This document shows positions 15,444 through 25,128 of a stretch of 64,000 nucleotides of DNA, one piece after another. The notes under the pieces were generated by a model. That model was not told where the DNA came from, made no database searches, and saw only the letters and a program-made list of their open reading frames with translations. The number at the start of each line of letters is the position of its first letter. The first letter of the stretch is position 1. Where the stretch lies: the NCBI GenBank assembly GCA_965222655.1, contig CBDCUP010000022.1:434001-498000 (forward strand), in the 5' to 3' direction. This stretch comes from CAUZIZ01 sp965222655 (GTDB lineage: Bacteria > Acidobacteriota > UBA6911 > RPQK01 > JAJDTT01). Position numbers and translations under genes: made by a program.

Positions 15444-18074
15444 CTAACTTTTCAGGCAGATCAATTGCAAAACGGAGAGATACTGCGTTGCAACCAGTTT
15501 CGGATCAAAACTGAGTAGACTCGCCTGGTTCGATTTCCGCATTCGCCGACGCAGTTCGTCGTTGGACAAAATCTCCAGCAGAGCCCGAGCCAGATCGGAA
15601 GGATTTCTGGGCTCGACAAAAAGCGCGTTGATGCCTTCCTGGAGGTGGTCTGCCATTCCACGCATCCTGGTCGTCACGATCGGGAGACCCGTGTGCATGG
15701 CCTCCATAATGGCGTAGGGAAAGCCTTCTCGCCAGGTGGGAAGGACGAACGCGTCGGCGGAACGATACGCGTTCCAGAGATCCTCTCCCAGCAAATAACC
15801 CCTGAACCAAACATGTGCCTGAAGGCCGCGCTCTTGGACTTTGGCCCTGAGAGAATCTCCCGCCAACCCATCACCCACGAGGACTAGTCGGAATTCGATC
15901 CTTTGCCTGACCTCTGCTGTCGCCTCGATGAGCTCAAAAAGGCCCTTCTGTCGAACCAAACGACCGACGTACAAGAGCACTGGAATCCTGTTTTCGGGCG
16001 GGGTGGGCGAAACAGAGGGTTCGAGGTACGGGACCAAAAAAGGGTTTCGAACCAGATGGAAGTCTCCGCTGGGGTAAAAGGCCTTCCACTGCTTCAATTC
16101 CTCGGAAGACAAGACCAGAGTGGCGTCGCCCAGTCTCACGACCAGTCCGGATAAGAACTTGAAGGCATGCCCACCCACACCAACAAGTCGATCCACGGCA
16201 CTACCGTGGAACTGAAGGACAATATGGCGACACAATCTGCGGATAGCGAAGAGAAGGCAGATATCGCGACTCAATGTCCGCCAATCGTGCCCCGTGTGGA
16301 CAATGGCCACATCAAATCTTGACGATCTCAGCATCGTCCAAGCCTGTCCAATGGCTCGAAGCCGCCCGAGCACTTTGGGCAACACGCCTTCGTGCTCCTG
16401 GAGCCTGCCCCAGGGAATGAAATCCGTCGTGCAGCCCAGCGATTGCAACGCGGCCAACAGCACTGGCGTGAGTTTCGGGATCGGCCCCCGGATACCCGGT
16501 GGAGAAGCCAGCATTAGAATTCTCATAACACTCAATCCATCGGGACTGTCAGTTTCCTGAGATTCCTCTGCGGATGTTAGCGATAGAGTGAAAACAATGC
16601 CGGCCTTCCCAGTAACGACCGGCGACCCGTCAACAGAGTGAGCTGCTTCCCAACCGGAGAAGAGACTTGATACCGCTCCAGAACGTGACCAGAAACGGTT
16701 TCGGATCGCGGAGACACCGATCCACCGTGAGGCCTCGGGTGTCAGAAGCTGGGTAAGCAGTTCCTGGGGTATGTGTGTCACGGCTGAGACGTAGCGCTGG
16801 ACAGGTCCCAAGGCGAGCCGAGACGCCAACCGACGCCCCGGCACCCCCCACGGGAGAATTCGAGCCGGTGCCAGCAACAACCTCCTGAGAGCCATCGGCA
16901 CGCAATCCACCGTCTGTTCCCTGAACGACTGTACATAGCGATCATGGCCAGCACAGGCCTCATCACCTCCGTCGCCCGAAAGGCAAACCGTGACCTCCCG
17001 ACGCGCGACCTTAGAGAGGTAATAAGTAGGCAGCGCAGACGCGTCCGCGAGAGGTTCGTCGAACTGGTTAATTAGACGTGGCAACAGCTCGCGTACCGAC
17101 TCCGGTTCCAGATAGAACTCATGATGGTCAGTGGCAAACTGCTTCGCGACCATGCGGGCATAGGGTAGTTCATCATAGTCTTGATCCCGGAATCCGATAG
17201 AGAAAGTTCGAATCGGTTGGTGTCCAAGATGGGCCATGGTCGCCACCACCGCACTGGAGTCAATGCCTCCACTCAAGAAGGCGCCCAGAGATACGTCACT
17301 GTTCAAGCGCTCCCGAACAACCGTCTTTAGTATGGATTGTACCTTCTGGGTCCACTCTTCTTCGGTCAGGGTCTGATCGGACCGAAAAGCCGGCAACCAA
17401 TCCCAATAGCGCTCTGCCTTCGACTCGCCATTCTCGAAAACCATCCAATGTGCCGGAAGGAGCTGCTGCACTGATCTGAAAATGGTACGCGGGGCGCTCA
17501 CGTAGCCCCGAGAGAGATACTCGCCGAGGGCGTCTCCATCCAGATCACGGGGGACGATTCGATTTACCAGGATGGCCTTCAGTTCTGAGGCATAGATCAA
17601 ACGCTTCCCGTCGTCGTAGTAATAAAGCGGCTTTTTCCCCAAGCGGTCGCGCGCCAGTAGAAGGCGCCGAGAACGTCTGTCCCAGAGTGCAAACGCGAAC
17701 ATCCCGTTCAAATAGTCGGTGCAGCGCATCCCACTCTCTTCATACTGATGGAGAATCACCTCCGAGTCTGTCCGGGAACGAAAGGCGTGTCCGGAGGCGA
17801 GCAGGTCGCGACGCAATTCCTGGAAGTTGTAGATTTCGCCGTTAAAGGCCAACCATATCGTTCCGTCCTCGTTGGCCATGGGTTGATGGCCGGCAGCGGA
17901 AAGATCGATGACGGAAAGACGACGAAACCCCATCCCCAGGCCTTGTTCGTCGTCAAAATATTCCCCGCCGTCATCGGGTCCGCGGTGCACCATGCGGTCA
18001 CGCATGTGCCTAAGGAGCCGACGATCCACCGGCTGCTTTGTGCTGTAATTCCAGATTCCACAAATACCGCACAT
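15444..18074 (-). CDS. truncated class II asparagine synthetase in one open frame with a GT4 glycosyltransferase
   Basis: 876 residues from ATG 18074, chosen because class II glutamine amidotransferases need Met-Cys at the start (MCGICGI, Cys2). Residues 1 to about 449 are AsnB-like: RGPDD, NGEIYN, the PP-loop LSGGIDSS (268-274) and SGDGGDE. The last 150 or so residues of AsnB are missing. Residues 450-516 match nothing in this frame; part of their DNA (16664-16715) is the 3' tail of an ATP-grasp gene read in another frame. Residues 517-876 are a complete GT4 glycosyltransferase (MRILMLAS, LLYVGRLVRQKGLFELIEA, WREGFPYAIMEAMHTGLP), which could also initiate on its own at ATG 16526. Part of a polysaccharide cluster. 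Confidence 0.8.
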   Translation of the reverse strand: MCGICGIWNYSTKQPVDRRLLRHMRDRMVHRGPDDGGEYFDDEQGLGMGFRRLSVIDLSAAGHQPMANEDGTIWLAFNGEIYNFQELRRDLLASGHAFRSRTDSEVILHQYEESGMRCTDYLNGMFAFALWDRRSRRLLLARDRLGKKPLYYYDDGKRLIYASELKAILVNRIVPRDLDGDALGEYLSRGYVSAPRTIFRSVQQLLPAHWMVFENGESKAERYWDWLPAFRSDQTLTEEEWTQKVQSILKTVVRERLNSDVSLGAFLSGGIDSSAVVATMAHLGHQPIRTFSIGFRDQDYDELPYARMVAKQFATDHHEFYLEPESVRELLPRLINQFDEPLADASALPTYYLSKVARREVTVCLSGDGGDEACAGHDRYVQSFREQTVDCVPMALRRLLLAPARILPWGVPGRRLASRLALGPVQRYVSAVTHIPQELLTQLLTPEASRWIGVSAIRNRFWSRSGAVSSLFSGWEAAHSVDGSPVVTGKAGIVFTLSLTSAEESQETDSPDGLSVMRILMLASPPGIRGPIPKLTPVLLAALQSLGCTTDFIPWGRLQEHEGVLPKVLGRLRAIGQAWTMLRSSRFDVAIVHTGHDWRTLSRDICLLFAIRRLCRHIVLQFHGSAVDRLVGVGGHAFKFLSGLVVRLGDATLVLSSEELKQWKAFYPSGDFHLVRNPFLVPYLEPSVSPTPPENRIPVLLYVGRLVRQKGLFELIEATAEVRQRIEFRLVLVGDGLAGDSLRAKVQERGLQAHVWFRGYLLGEDLWNAYRSADAFVLPTWREGFPYAIMEAMHTGLPIVTTRMRGMADHLQEGINALFVEPRNPSDLARALLEILSNDELRRRMRKSNQASLLSFDPKLVATQYLSVLQLICLKS
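16664..16715. repeat. duplicated 3' tail of an ATP-grasp gene inside the asnB frame
   Basis: About 52 bp nearly identical to 18164-18216, which encodes the end of the neighbouring ATP-grasp protein (DPKPFLVTVWSGIKSMLGLG). Here the homologous peptide DPKPFLVTFWSGIKSLLRLG exists, but in a different frame from asnB. It marks the scar of a deletion or unequal exchange. Confidence 0.7.
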
Positions 18075-18136
18075 CGGTTGGCAACTGGGGCCGCTCTCCA
18101 CCGGCAGCAAATTCGCTTTTTAGTGATGACCGGCGT

Positions 18137-19417
18137 CTAGTCAATAGCCCCCAATCCTAGCATGGACTTGATACCGCTCCAGACAGTGACCAGAAACGGT
18201 TTGGGATCGTGGAGACTCGCATCTCCGTAGGCCTTGATGTTGGGCACCCGGCGAATCAGGGAGGCAGCTTGCCGATGGATGGGCATACGGAGCCGCCAGC
18301 GAAGGATTGCGTGCAAGTAGGCGCGAATCCAGATCCAGGCCACGCCATCGGGATACTTCGCCGGACGCCTCAAGGTGACACCCGTGAGCAGCTCATAGAG
18401 AGCCTCTGCTTGGTCCTGACCTATGACTCCCGAGAGCGCGTTCGAGTTGACAGGATGAGGATCGACCTTGATCAGGAACAACCGGTCGTCAGTCCACCGG
18501 CGTCGGAACTCGATAGTCGCAGCACCATAGAACCCTGCTTCTCTTACCAGACGATGTGCGCAGTCGATGGCTTCTTGATCACGACGGGTCTCACAGAAAA
18601 CGTTGCCACCGGGATGGAATTCATCTCTTGCTCGGGACTCATAGTAGGGGAGCACCTCAAGACGGCGGGTGCTGTAGCTTACCAGTGGAGTCCCATCGGG
18701 GGCTATCACCATAGTGACAGCAATACAGCTCTCCGACGGACCCGGAATGATCTCCACGATCTCGGGAATTCGCCCAAGCTTCTGCCAATGTTCACGGCAG
18801 TGGAGCAGAAGAGTCGCCGAGTTTCCGCCGGGACGGGTCAAGTTTCCGGAGTCCGAGATCGGCTCCGAGCTCCAGGGATCGACGCGGATCATCCAGGATC
18901 GCTCCTCGAAGTCCAGGCCAGCGACGAGATCCTCGAGCTCCTGAATCGAAGCCGGATTGTAAGATTTCGGCACCGCGATTCCCAGATGCTGCGCCAACTT
19001 CCAACAGGATTGCCTGTCCCACAGCGTCTGGAGCTGTTCCCAGGGTGGGCATGCGACCGAGAATCTCTTAGACAGACGCTCGTGATGGGAAGCCGCGAAG
19101 TGAAGCGTTACATCAGTCGTGGGGATGATCGCGCTCCCGGCGGGGAGCTCAAGCGACTCGAGCTGACCCAGTAGCCAGTCAGCCGGCAAGCGTTCCCGAG
19201 GCAAGAACGGTGCTCCACTCGGTATCCGATTCAAGACGTCACGAGGGACGATGATCCGCCGACGGACATACCGCGAGTACATCGCCATACCCAGTTGGCG
19301 ATCCACAGCGACGATCGGCACTCCTCTCCTTCCCAATGAGCGGATCACTCCCAGTGAGTTCGGAAATGAGGTGTTCAGGAGCACCGCGGGAACGGAGGCC
19401 CCATTTTTGGATGTCAT
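18137..19417 (-). CDS. ATP-grasp superfamily carboxylate ligase-like protein
   Basis: 426 residues. The N-terminal domain (ASVPAVLLNTSFPNSLGVIRSLGRRGVPIVAVD) matches the pre-ATP-grasp fold of carboxylate-amine ligases seen in polysaccharide and peptide-modifying clusters. The ATP-grasp portion shows CWKLAQHLGIAVPKS, ESCIAVTMVIAPDGTPLVSYSTRRLEVLPYY and EFHPGGNVFCETRRD, with FYGAATIEFRRR...LFLIKVDPHP in the metal-binding strand. The strand normally reads E(I/V)NPR; here it is KVDPHPVNSN, so the metal ligands may differ. The C-terminal 60 residues form a basic tail. Upstream of the asnB-fusion gene on the same strand; acceptor unknown. Confidence 0.75.
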   Translation of the reverse strand: MTSKNGASVPAVLLNTSFPNSLGVIRSLGRRGVPIVAVDRQLGMAMYSRYVRRRIIVPRDVLNRIPSGAPFLPRERLPADWLLGQLESLELPAGSAIIPTTDVTLHFAASHHERLSKRFSVACPPWEQLQTLWDRQSCWKLAQHLGIAVPKSYNPASIQELEDLVAGLDFEERSWMIRVDPWSSEPISDSGNLTRPGGNSATLLLHCREHWQKLGRIPEIVEIIPGPSESCIAVTMVIAPDGTPLVSYSTRRLEVLPYYESRARDEFHPGGNVFCETRRDQEAIDCAHRLVREAGFYGAATIEFRRRWTDDRLFLIKVDPHPVNSNALSGVIGQDQAEALYELLTGVTLRRPAKYPDGVAWIWIRAYLHAILRWRLRMPIHRQAASLIRRVPNIKAYGDASLHDPKPFLVTVWSGIKSMLGLGAID

Positions 19418-19486
19418 GAGTACGATCCTACGTTAGCGTTTTGAGGCTGTCTAACGAGCGCGATCCGACTTCATTTCCACACGAAT

Positions 19487-20596
19487 TCAATTAGAACCGG
19501 CGCTGTCGCTTTCCAGTCGAGCGTACAGGTTCTCGTAGTTTGACAGCATTCGGTCAAGAGAGAAGTCCTCGGCTACGATACGATGACCCACTTCCCCCAG
19601 TCGCCGCGCTAAATTCGGGTCTAGCAATAACTCAACCAAACGCTTCGCCATCGCTTCTGGGATACTCACCGGGACGAGGAAACCGTTCTTGCCTGCCTGC
19701 ACAAGTTCGCGATTGCCTCCTCCTTCGGTGGCTACGACCGGCTTGCCCAGGGCCATGTATTCGAGGATCGCGTTCGAATTCCCTTCACCATGTATGGGAC
19801 TGCTTGCCACTACCCCAACCGAGCATTCCGCAATATCGGACTCAGGTAGAGTGGAGTTAGTAACGAAACGGATACACTCCACAAGATCCAGCTCAGTGGC
19901 TAGCCGACGGTTGGCCTCCAGCGTACCCCAGTCTCGGCCCACCAGCGTCAGCTGAGCCCCCGGAACCGTTTGTCGAACGAGTTTCAAAGCGCGGATGACG
20001 CAGGCCTGATCCTTACGGGTACTGAAATTGGCTACCATGCAGAGGGAGTGCTCTCGACTTGGTCCCGACAAACCTGATTGAAAACGGCGGAGATCGATAC
20101 CATTATAAATCACCCTGGCATGAGGTATTTGGCTCAAACCGTACGAAGAGAGTCCTGCCTTCGAATTCGCGACCACCAGGTCGGAGTGGAGAGCACACCA
20201 TCGACTAACCTGCTCCCGGACCCCAAGCTTCACGGGGGCGTCGCGGATACTACCGTTGATGAAGGGGATCCCCAGCCATCGTGCAGCTGCCAGGCCAACG
20301 AGCCCTGACATCCACCCGAAAGCATGGATAGCGGTCACCTCGGCCTTCCTGGCCTGGAGGATCAAGTACGGTAGAAGCGTAGGGTCGTAACGGCTCCTGC
20401 GGCGGCATTCCAAGACCCTTTCGGCCAACTGAAAGGCTGCCGGCTCAAAGGCTCCTCCCCGGTCGAGCACACCCAAGACCAGGCGAACATTTCCGCGCTG
20501 GTTGGATCCTCTGAGCAGTTCGACAATCTGCCGCTCCATTCCCCCGACCGAAAGGCCATCCGAAAGGATTAGGACACGGGGTCGTTCAGACCTCAT
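19487..20596 (-). CDS. GT4-family glycosyltransferase
   Basis: 369 residues with the GT-B fold of group 1 glycosyltransferases. The N-terminal acceptor half opens with RVLILSDGLSVGGMERQIVELL. The donor half has ARVIYNGIDLRRF, CMVANFSTRKDQACVIRALKLV and the EX7E-type motif around HGEGNSNAILEYMALGKPVVATEGGGNREL. It probably adds a hexose to a lipid-linked surface glycan. First gene of the leftward cluster ending in the split SGNH gene. Confidence 0.88.
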   Translation of the reverse strand: MRSERPRVLILSDGLSVGGMERQIVELLRGSNQRGNVRLVLGVLDRGGAFEPAAFQLAERVLECRRRSRYDPTLLPYLILQARKAEVTAIHAFGWMSGLVGLAAARWLGIPFINGSIRDAPVKLGVREQVSRWCALHSDLVVANSKAGLSSYGLSQIPHARVIYNGIDLRRFQSGLSGPSREHSLCMVANFSTRKDQACVIRALKLVRQTVPGAQLTLVGRDWGTLEANRRLATELDLVECIRFVTNSTLPESDIAECSVGVVASSPIHGEGNSNAILEYMALGKPVVATEGGGNRELVQAGKNGFLVPVSIPEAMAKRLVELLLDPNLARRLGEVGHRIVAEDFSLDRMLSNYENLYARLESDSAGSN

Positions 20597-20890
20597 TGAG
20601 GTATCGCCGACACCACAGTTCGAGGACGGGAAGGGACTGTAGGGTTCGGTAAGACGAACCCGCCCAAATGAATCGGCTTTTCCAGCAACCGCCCCGAGAA
20701 AGACAGCCCGTTCGACCCTAGGACAATCCAGCAGAATTTAGTCAAGATCGGTTGCTCCGTGATCAAACGCTTTCAAAAGATGGTGCCGGTCGCACTCATG
20801 CTAACGAATAACCACAACGGAAGAAAACCCTCGCCGAAAGTGGGAGCTGCTGCTGCTTGGCGCGAATCTGCCACCACTGGCGGTGATACA

Positions 20891-21916
20891 ATGAAGCCTG
20901 TGACCGATCGGTACTCACGCCAGGTTCTGTTCTCCGGGATAGGCCAGGAGGGACAGGATAGAATCCAGAACGCTCGAGTGGTCCTGGTGGGTTGTGGCGC
21001 CTTGGGAACGGTGAGTGCCGAACTGCTGGTCCGCGCCGGCGTGGGGCGGCTGCAGCTCATCGATCGAGACTTCGTCGAAGAAAGTAATCTGCAGCGCCAG
21101 AGCCTGTTCACCGAGGCGGATGCAGAGGCTGCTATTCCCAAGGCCGTGGCTGCCGAAAAGGCCCTCCGGTCTATCAACTCCCAGGTCGACATCCACGGCA
21201 TCGTCCAGGATCTGACGGTTGAAAACATTGAGGATCTGTGTGGAGAAGGTGACATCATCGTCGATGGAACCGACAACTTCGAAACCCGATATTTGATCAA
21301 CGATTTCTCCGTGAAGAGACGCATACCCTGGCTTTACGGCGCCTGCGTTGGCAGCTACGGGACTGCGTTCCTGGTCCGTCCGGGAGCTACCTGCTGTCTT
21401 CAGTGTCTCTTCCCCGAGCCCCCGCCTCTGGGCAGCGTGGAAACCTGCGACACTGCGGGAGTCCTGGGCCCGGTAGTTCACGCCGTGGCTTCCTTTCAGG
21501 TAGCTCAGGTCATGAAAATCCTGGTGGGACGGGTTCCCGGCGAGGTTATGCTCAAGGTGGATGTTTGGGAGGATCACTGGCAACTGATTTCAGCGGTGGG
21601 CGCCCGAAACCAAGATTGCGCTTGCTGTGGCAAACTGGAATTCCGCTTCCTGCAGGCTGAGGACAGGTCTCACCTGATGCGGCTCTGTGGTAGAGATGCA
21701 GTTCAGGTCCGTCCCAACCGAGCGGCCCAACTTGACTTTTCTCTGCTGTGCCAACGGCTAGCGAAGAGTGGTAAAGTCCGTTACAACGAACACATGATGA
21801 GGATTCAGATCAACGGATATGAGATTGCCCTGTTTCCGGACGGACGCTCGATTATCAAGGGAACCGACAGCTTTTCGGAGGCTCGGGCAATCTATGCCCG
21901 GTATATTGGGAGTTGA
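20891..21916 (+). CDS. ThiF/MoeB/HesA-family adenylyltransferase
   Basis: 341 residues from ATG 20891; the open frame reaches 20759 but the family start is the RYSRQVLFSGIGQEGQ block. It should adenylate the C-terminal Gly-Gly of a sulfur-carrier protein (ThiS, MoaD or similar). Visible are the nucleotide loop VGCGALG (33-39), D58, NLQRQ, K84, DGTDNFETRYL, a zinc pair CCLQC with a later CACC, and Cys186 in the crossover loop (TCDTAGVLGP). The tail FPDGRSIIKGTDSFSEARAIYARYIG is the usual C-terminal module. No carrier-protein gene is adjacent. Confidence 0.88.
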   Translation: MKPVTDRYSRQVLFSGIGQEGQDRIQNARVVLVGCGALGTVSAELLVRAGVGRLQLIDRDFVEESNLQRQSLFTEADAEAAIPKAVAAEKALRSINSQVDIHGIVQDLTVENIEDLCGEGDIIVDGTDNFETRYLINDFSVKRRIPWLYGACVGSYGTAFLVRPGATCCLQCLFPEPPPLGSVETCDTAGVLGPVVHAVASFQVAQVMKILVGRVPGEVMLKVDVWEDHWQLISAVGARNQDCACCGKLEFRFLQAEDRSHLMRLCGRDAVQVRPNRAAQLDFSLLCQRLAKSGKVRYNEHMMRIQINGYEIALFPDGRSIIKGTDSFSEARAIYARYIGS

Positions 21917-22077
21917 ACTGGAACTTGGACAATTCGTCTCACGTCTGAAGGTCGCACGTTGCGGAGAAGGCAATGCTGGCAACATCAATCCGAGTTCCAG
22001 GGAGAGAGCGGACGGCAGTGCAGTTCTCCCCATTCGGGACCAAAGTCTCTTCCTGGATGATGTCCTTGGGATAGAAA

Positions 22078-22773
22078 ATGGTGAGTGTGGAGAATTCGTC
22101 TTTCGTCCTGCTCTTTTCCCTCTTGAACGGAATCTACCACGGCATGGGAGCGGACCACATGCTGGCGGTTTCGACGCTGGCCAGAAAGGGGGCTAGACGC
22201 GCGGATGTTGCCCGGCTGGGCCTGCGTTTCGGGATGGCACATGCGGGTGTGCTGCTGGTCTTGTTCACCCTGGCCTTGATCTGGAACTTCTCGGTTTCCC
22301 CAGCCTGGGAGTCGACAGCAGAAGTCTTCGGAGGAGCCGTGTTGGTTCTGCTTGGAGCCTGGACCTTCCTGGAATGGCTGCGGGAGGCAGGCTACATCCA
22401 CTCCCACGTACACACCCATGCGAGTGGCGCCACCCCCCATACTCACTATCACTTCCATTTGCAGGGAGATCATCCGAAGAAGCACACGCATCCCCACGCC
22501 TCTACACTTCTGGGAGCCCTGTTTGCGTTGAGCGGACTGCGGGCCCTCCTGATCACCGCCGTCCCGATTTTGCAGAGTAAGTCTCTTTGGCTGATCTTGC
22601 TCTACCTGGGCGTTTTCGGGCTGGGCATCGTACTCTCCATGACCGTCTGGGGATTGATCATCGGCAGCGCTCTCAAAGGGGAAAGGTCGGGCCACTGGGT
22701 TAGCCTGACCCTCAGTGTGAGCAGCGTTGCCCTCGGAAGCTACTGGATCGTCGCGGCTAGAGCTCCGGTATGA
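22078..22773 (+). CDS. nickel/cobalt transporter-like membrane protein with His-rich loop
   Basis: 231 residues and about six hydrophobic helices. H21-G-M-G-A-D26-H27 is the HX4DH signature of NiCoT/RcnA-type nickel-cobalt permeases, located in the first helix. A cytoplasmic or periplasmic loop near 105-142 is packed with histidines (HSHVHTHASG, HTHYHFHLQGDH, HTHPH), a probable metal-binding loop. It is shorter than classical NiCoT proteins (about 330 residues). The next gene overlaps by 4 bp (ATGA). Confidence 0.72.
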   Translation: MVSVENSSFVLLFSLLNGIYHGMGADHMLAVSTLARKGARRADVARLGLRFGMAHAGVLLVLFTLALIWNFSVSPAWESTAEVFGGAVLVLLGAWTFLEWLREAGYIHSHVHTHASGATPHTHYHFHLQGDHPKKHTHPHASTLLGALFALSGLRALLITAVPILQSKSLWLILLYLGVFGLGIVLSMTVWGLIIGSALKGERSGHWVSLTLSVSSVALGSYWIVAARAPV

Positions 22774-23648
22774 TGGAGAGCAGATTCACGATGGATCGAG
22801 GGCATCTTCAAAAGGAGGCAGTGAACCTTATGTGGCGAATCCTGAACCTGAGCAGGCCAGGAATACGTGTAGCGATCAGTGTTTCTTGCCTCGTACTCTG
22901 TAGCTATTCTCTTCACCAGACTCTTGCCGAAGGAAAGGATTCGGGAGAGAAGCAGGCTCGCGAAGCAGTGGAAAGAGCCATCGAGGCCATGGGTGGAGAT
23001 GCCTTTCGAAACGTCCGAAACTCCGAGATTGTAGGCCGGTATTTCTTCTTCAGCAAGGGCCGCAAAGGGTTTGCGCGATACCACGACTGGACTGTATACG
23101 ATCCCGTGAAATCCCGATTCCAGATGGGCAAGGGAGATAACCAGGAGGTGCATATCTACAATCTAGAGTTGGGAAAGGCGTGGAAGTTGGAGGGCGAGGA
23201 CCTGGTGAAGGAGCTCAAGAAAAAAGATATCAAGGAGTGGAAGAAGGCAGTCAACCGGCATTGGTCCTTTCTGCTCAAGAGCAGGATCGACGAAAAAGGC
23301 ATGAGCCTCTTCTACTACGGTCCCAATGATGTGGCTGGCGAGGGTCGATGGGAGGCAGTGGAGTTTCTGGACCCCACCAATGCTTCGAGCGTCGTCTTCT
23401 TCGATCTGGAGACCCATCTCCCTCAGAAGATCGAGTCCGAGGTTACCGACTCAAAATCCGGTGTACGCTACAAGGAAGAGGTCGAGATCTCCAACTGGCA
23501 TACCATCGACGGTGTCTACACGCCTCTTCGAGAGGACCAGTACCGCGATGGTGAAATGGCCCAGCAAACGCACGTTGAGGAAATCCATTTCAACGTCAGC
23601 ATTCCTCCAGAATACTTCCTCAGACCGGTCGTAAAGGACGAAGAGTAG
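22770..23648 (+). CDS. exported LolA-like outer-membrane lipoprotein-sorting-type protein
   Basis: 292 residues from ATG 22770, which overlaps the transporter stop; ATG 22830 is also possible, 12 bp after AGGAGG and closer to the signal peptide. A signal segment (about 30-52 in the long form) ends before AEGKDSGEK. The mature part begins with REAVERAIEAMGGDAFRNVRNSEIVGRYFF, and GVYTPLREDQYRDGE near the end is typical of beta-rich proteins with a LolA/LppX-like cradle. No Cys lipobox. Function unknown; translational coupling to the metal transporter is suggested by the overlap. Confidence 0.65.
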   Translation: MMESRFTMDRGHLQKEAVNLMWRILNLSRPGIRVAISVSCLVLCSYSLHQTLAEGKDSGEKQAREAVERAIEAMGGDAFRNVRNSEIVGRYFFFSKGRKGFARYHDWTVYDPVKSRFQMGKGDNQEVHIYNLELGKAWKLEGEDLVKELKKKDIKEWKKAVNRHWSFLLKSRIDEKGMSLFYYGPNDVAGEGRWEAVEFLDPTNASSVVFFDLETHLPQKIESEVTDSKSGVRYKEEVEISNWHTIDGVYTPLREDQYRDGEMAQQTHVEEIHFNVSIPPEYFLRPVVKDEE

Positions 23649-23674
23649 GGGCCACCGAGGCACGAGAGTATCGT

Positions 23675-25108
23675 ATGCTCCGTTCAGTAGGCCGAGTCCT
23701 CTATCTTGCTTTACCGGTTATCCTTGCAGGGATCGCGTTGGGGCGTTGCAGCGATGCTCCCTCCGGTGCTGTCCCGGCAAGCTTGGGCAACTATACCGAT
23801 CCTCCGAAGGTGGGCACTTACCCCTCGCAGCAACCGGTCATTCAGAAGTGGATCGATAACGTGGACCTCGCCAAGATCCGCGCCCATGCCTGGGATATCT
23901 GGGCGTCGATCACTTCGGACGCGACCCCAAAAGGCCTGCCCGTCTGGGAAACCTGGTACTCGGGCTACGAGGTCTTCGTGCTTGCCGCCAACACCGAAGA
24001 CTCAACCAGACGATCGTTCCGTGACTTCGAAGCCCCCCACCAGTCACTTCACACGGCCCTCGTGGCCGGAATCCCTGTCAACCAACCCGAGCGTGTGACC
24101 TCGTTCAATCGCTATACCCGGAGCTTGGCCGACCAGATTGTCCTTCACAAGTACAACCTGGCATCGACGCTCGAGAGTATCAACGCCTCCTGGCCCAGCA
24201 AGACTCCGATCGAGGATCGCAAGATACTCACCTCTACCGGGCCAGTGGATCCTACCCAGATTTCCTTGAAACCGGTCTTTCAGTTCATCAGCTCTCAGGA
24301 GCCCACCGCCATCCCCTACTGGGCCGGCGTGGCTCCCCAATACACCACCGACCTGGCCAACCCCGAGCCGCACACCTGGAGGCAGGCCGTAGTGGTCGAT
24401 CCCAGTAGCAGGCTGCGCCCGGGCTCGACCCACTCGATGTCCTTCAACTCGGAACCCTCACGGGAGCTGCCCGTCGTTTCCCTGGAGGACTTCTACTACA
24501 TCAAACTCACTCAGGCCGATGCCGAGGCCTTCAGCTCGCACTCCTTCGGATTTGGTTCAGGCGATGACGTTGGAAAGGCGAATTTGACCAACAAGGCTGC
24601 CCTGACTGAGGTCGTCAAAGAGGGGAACCTGGCACTTTTGACGGCTATGCACGTGACCACCAAGGAAATCCCCAATTGGACCTGGCAGACCTTCTGGTGG
24701 AGCTTCGATACCGAGGACGCCCTCTACGGCAGGGGGAGACCCGAGAGCGTGAAGGGAGCCTGGACCCACTACAACATGCGCACGGCCTATTTCATGGTTC
24801 AGCCTCCGGGGAAGCCAGGAGGCGAGCCCCTCCACAGCTTCAACCCCTATCTGGAAACCAATCTGAAGGGCACCGTCCCCGGCCCCATTGTCAAGAATCC
24901 CGACGGCAGCGAGGCCCCTCTGAAGATCGCCTGGACGGGTCCGAGCACCAACTGCATGAGCTGCCACCGGATGGCTGGCTATAAAACCCAGGGATACCAG
25001 CCCGATGGCTTTATATCGCCGGATGATCCGGCACAATTCGGCGAGGGTACCAAGACAGACTTTCTCTGGTCCATTCCCCTACGTGCCTACAAACCCCCAA
25101 CGGAGTGA
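23675..25108 (+). CDS. secreted protein with a single C-terminal c-type heme motif
   Basis: 477 residues. The N-terminus is hydrophobic (LYLALPVILAGIALGRCSD) with a possible lipobox-like Cys. Most of the protein is acidic and aromatic, without a recognised domain. A single CMSCH heme motif sits near residue 428 (STNCMSCHRMAGY). The arrangement resembles uncharacterised cytochrome-type periplasmic proteins of Proteobacteria and Acidobacteriota. The downstream enolase-superfamily gene begins 20 bp later. Confidence 0.6.
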   Translation: MLRSVGRVLYLALPVILAGIALGRCSDAPSGAVPASLGNYTDPPKVGTYPSQQPVIQKWIDNVDLAKIRAHAWDIWASITSDATPKGLPVWETWYSGYEVFVLAANTEDSTRRSFRDFEAPHQSLHTALVAGIPVNQPERVTSFNRYTRSLADQIVLHKYNLASTLESINASWPSKTPIEDRKILTSTGPVDPTQISLKPVFQFISSQEPTAIPYWAGVAPQYTTDLANPEPHTWRQAVVVDPSSRLRPGSTHSMSFNSEPSRELPVVSLEDFYYIKLTQADAEAFSSHSFGFGSGDDVGKANLTNKAALTEVVKEGNLALLTAMHVTTKEIPNWTWQTFWWSFDTEDALYGRGRPESVKGAWTHYNMRTAYFMVQPPGKPGGEPLHSFNPYLETNLKGTVPGPIVKNPDGSEAPLKIAWTGPSTNCMSCHRMAGYKTQGYQPDGFISPDDPAQFGEGTKTDFLWSIPLRAYKPPTE

Positions 25109-25128
25109 TTCGTCCGACATCCTCGATC

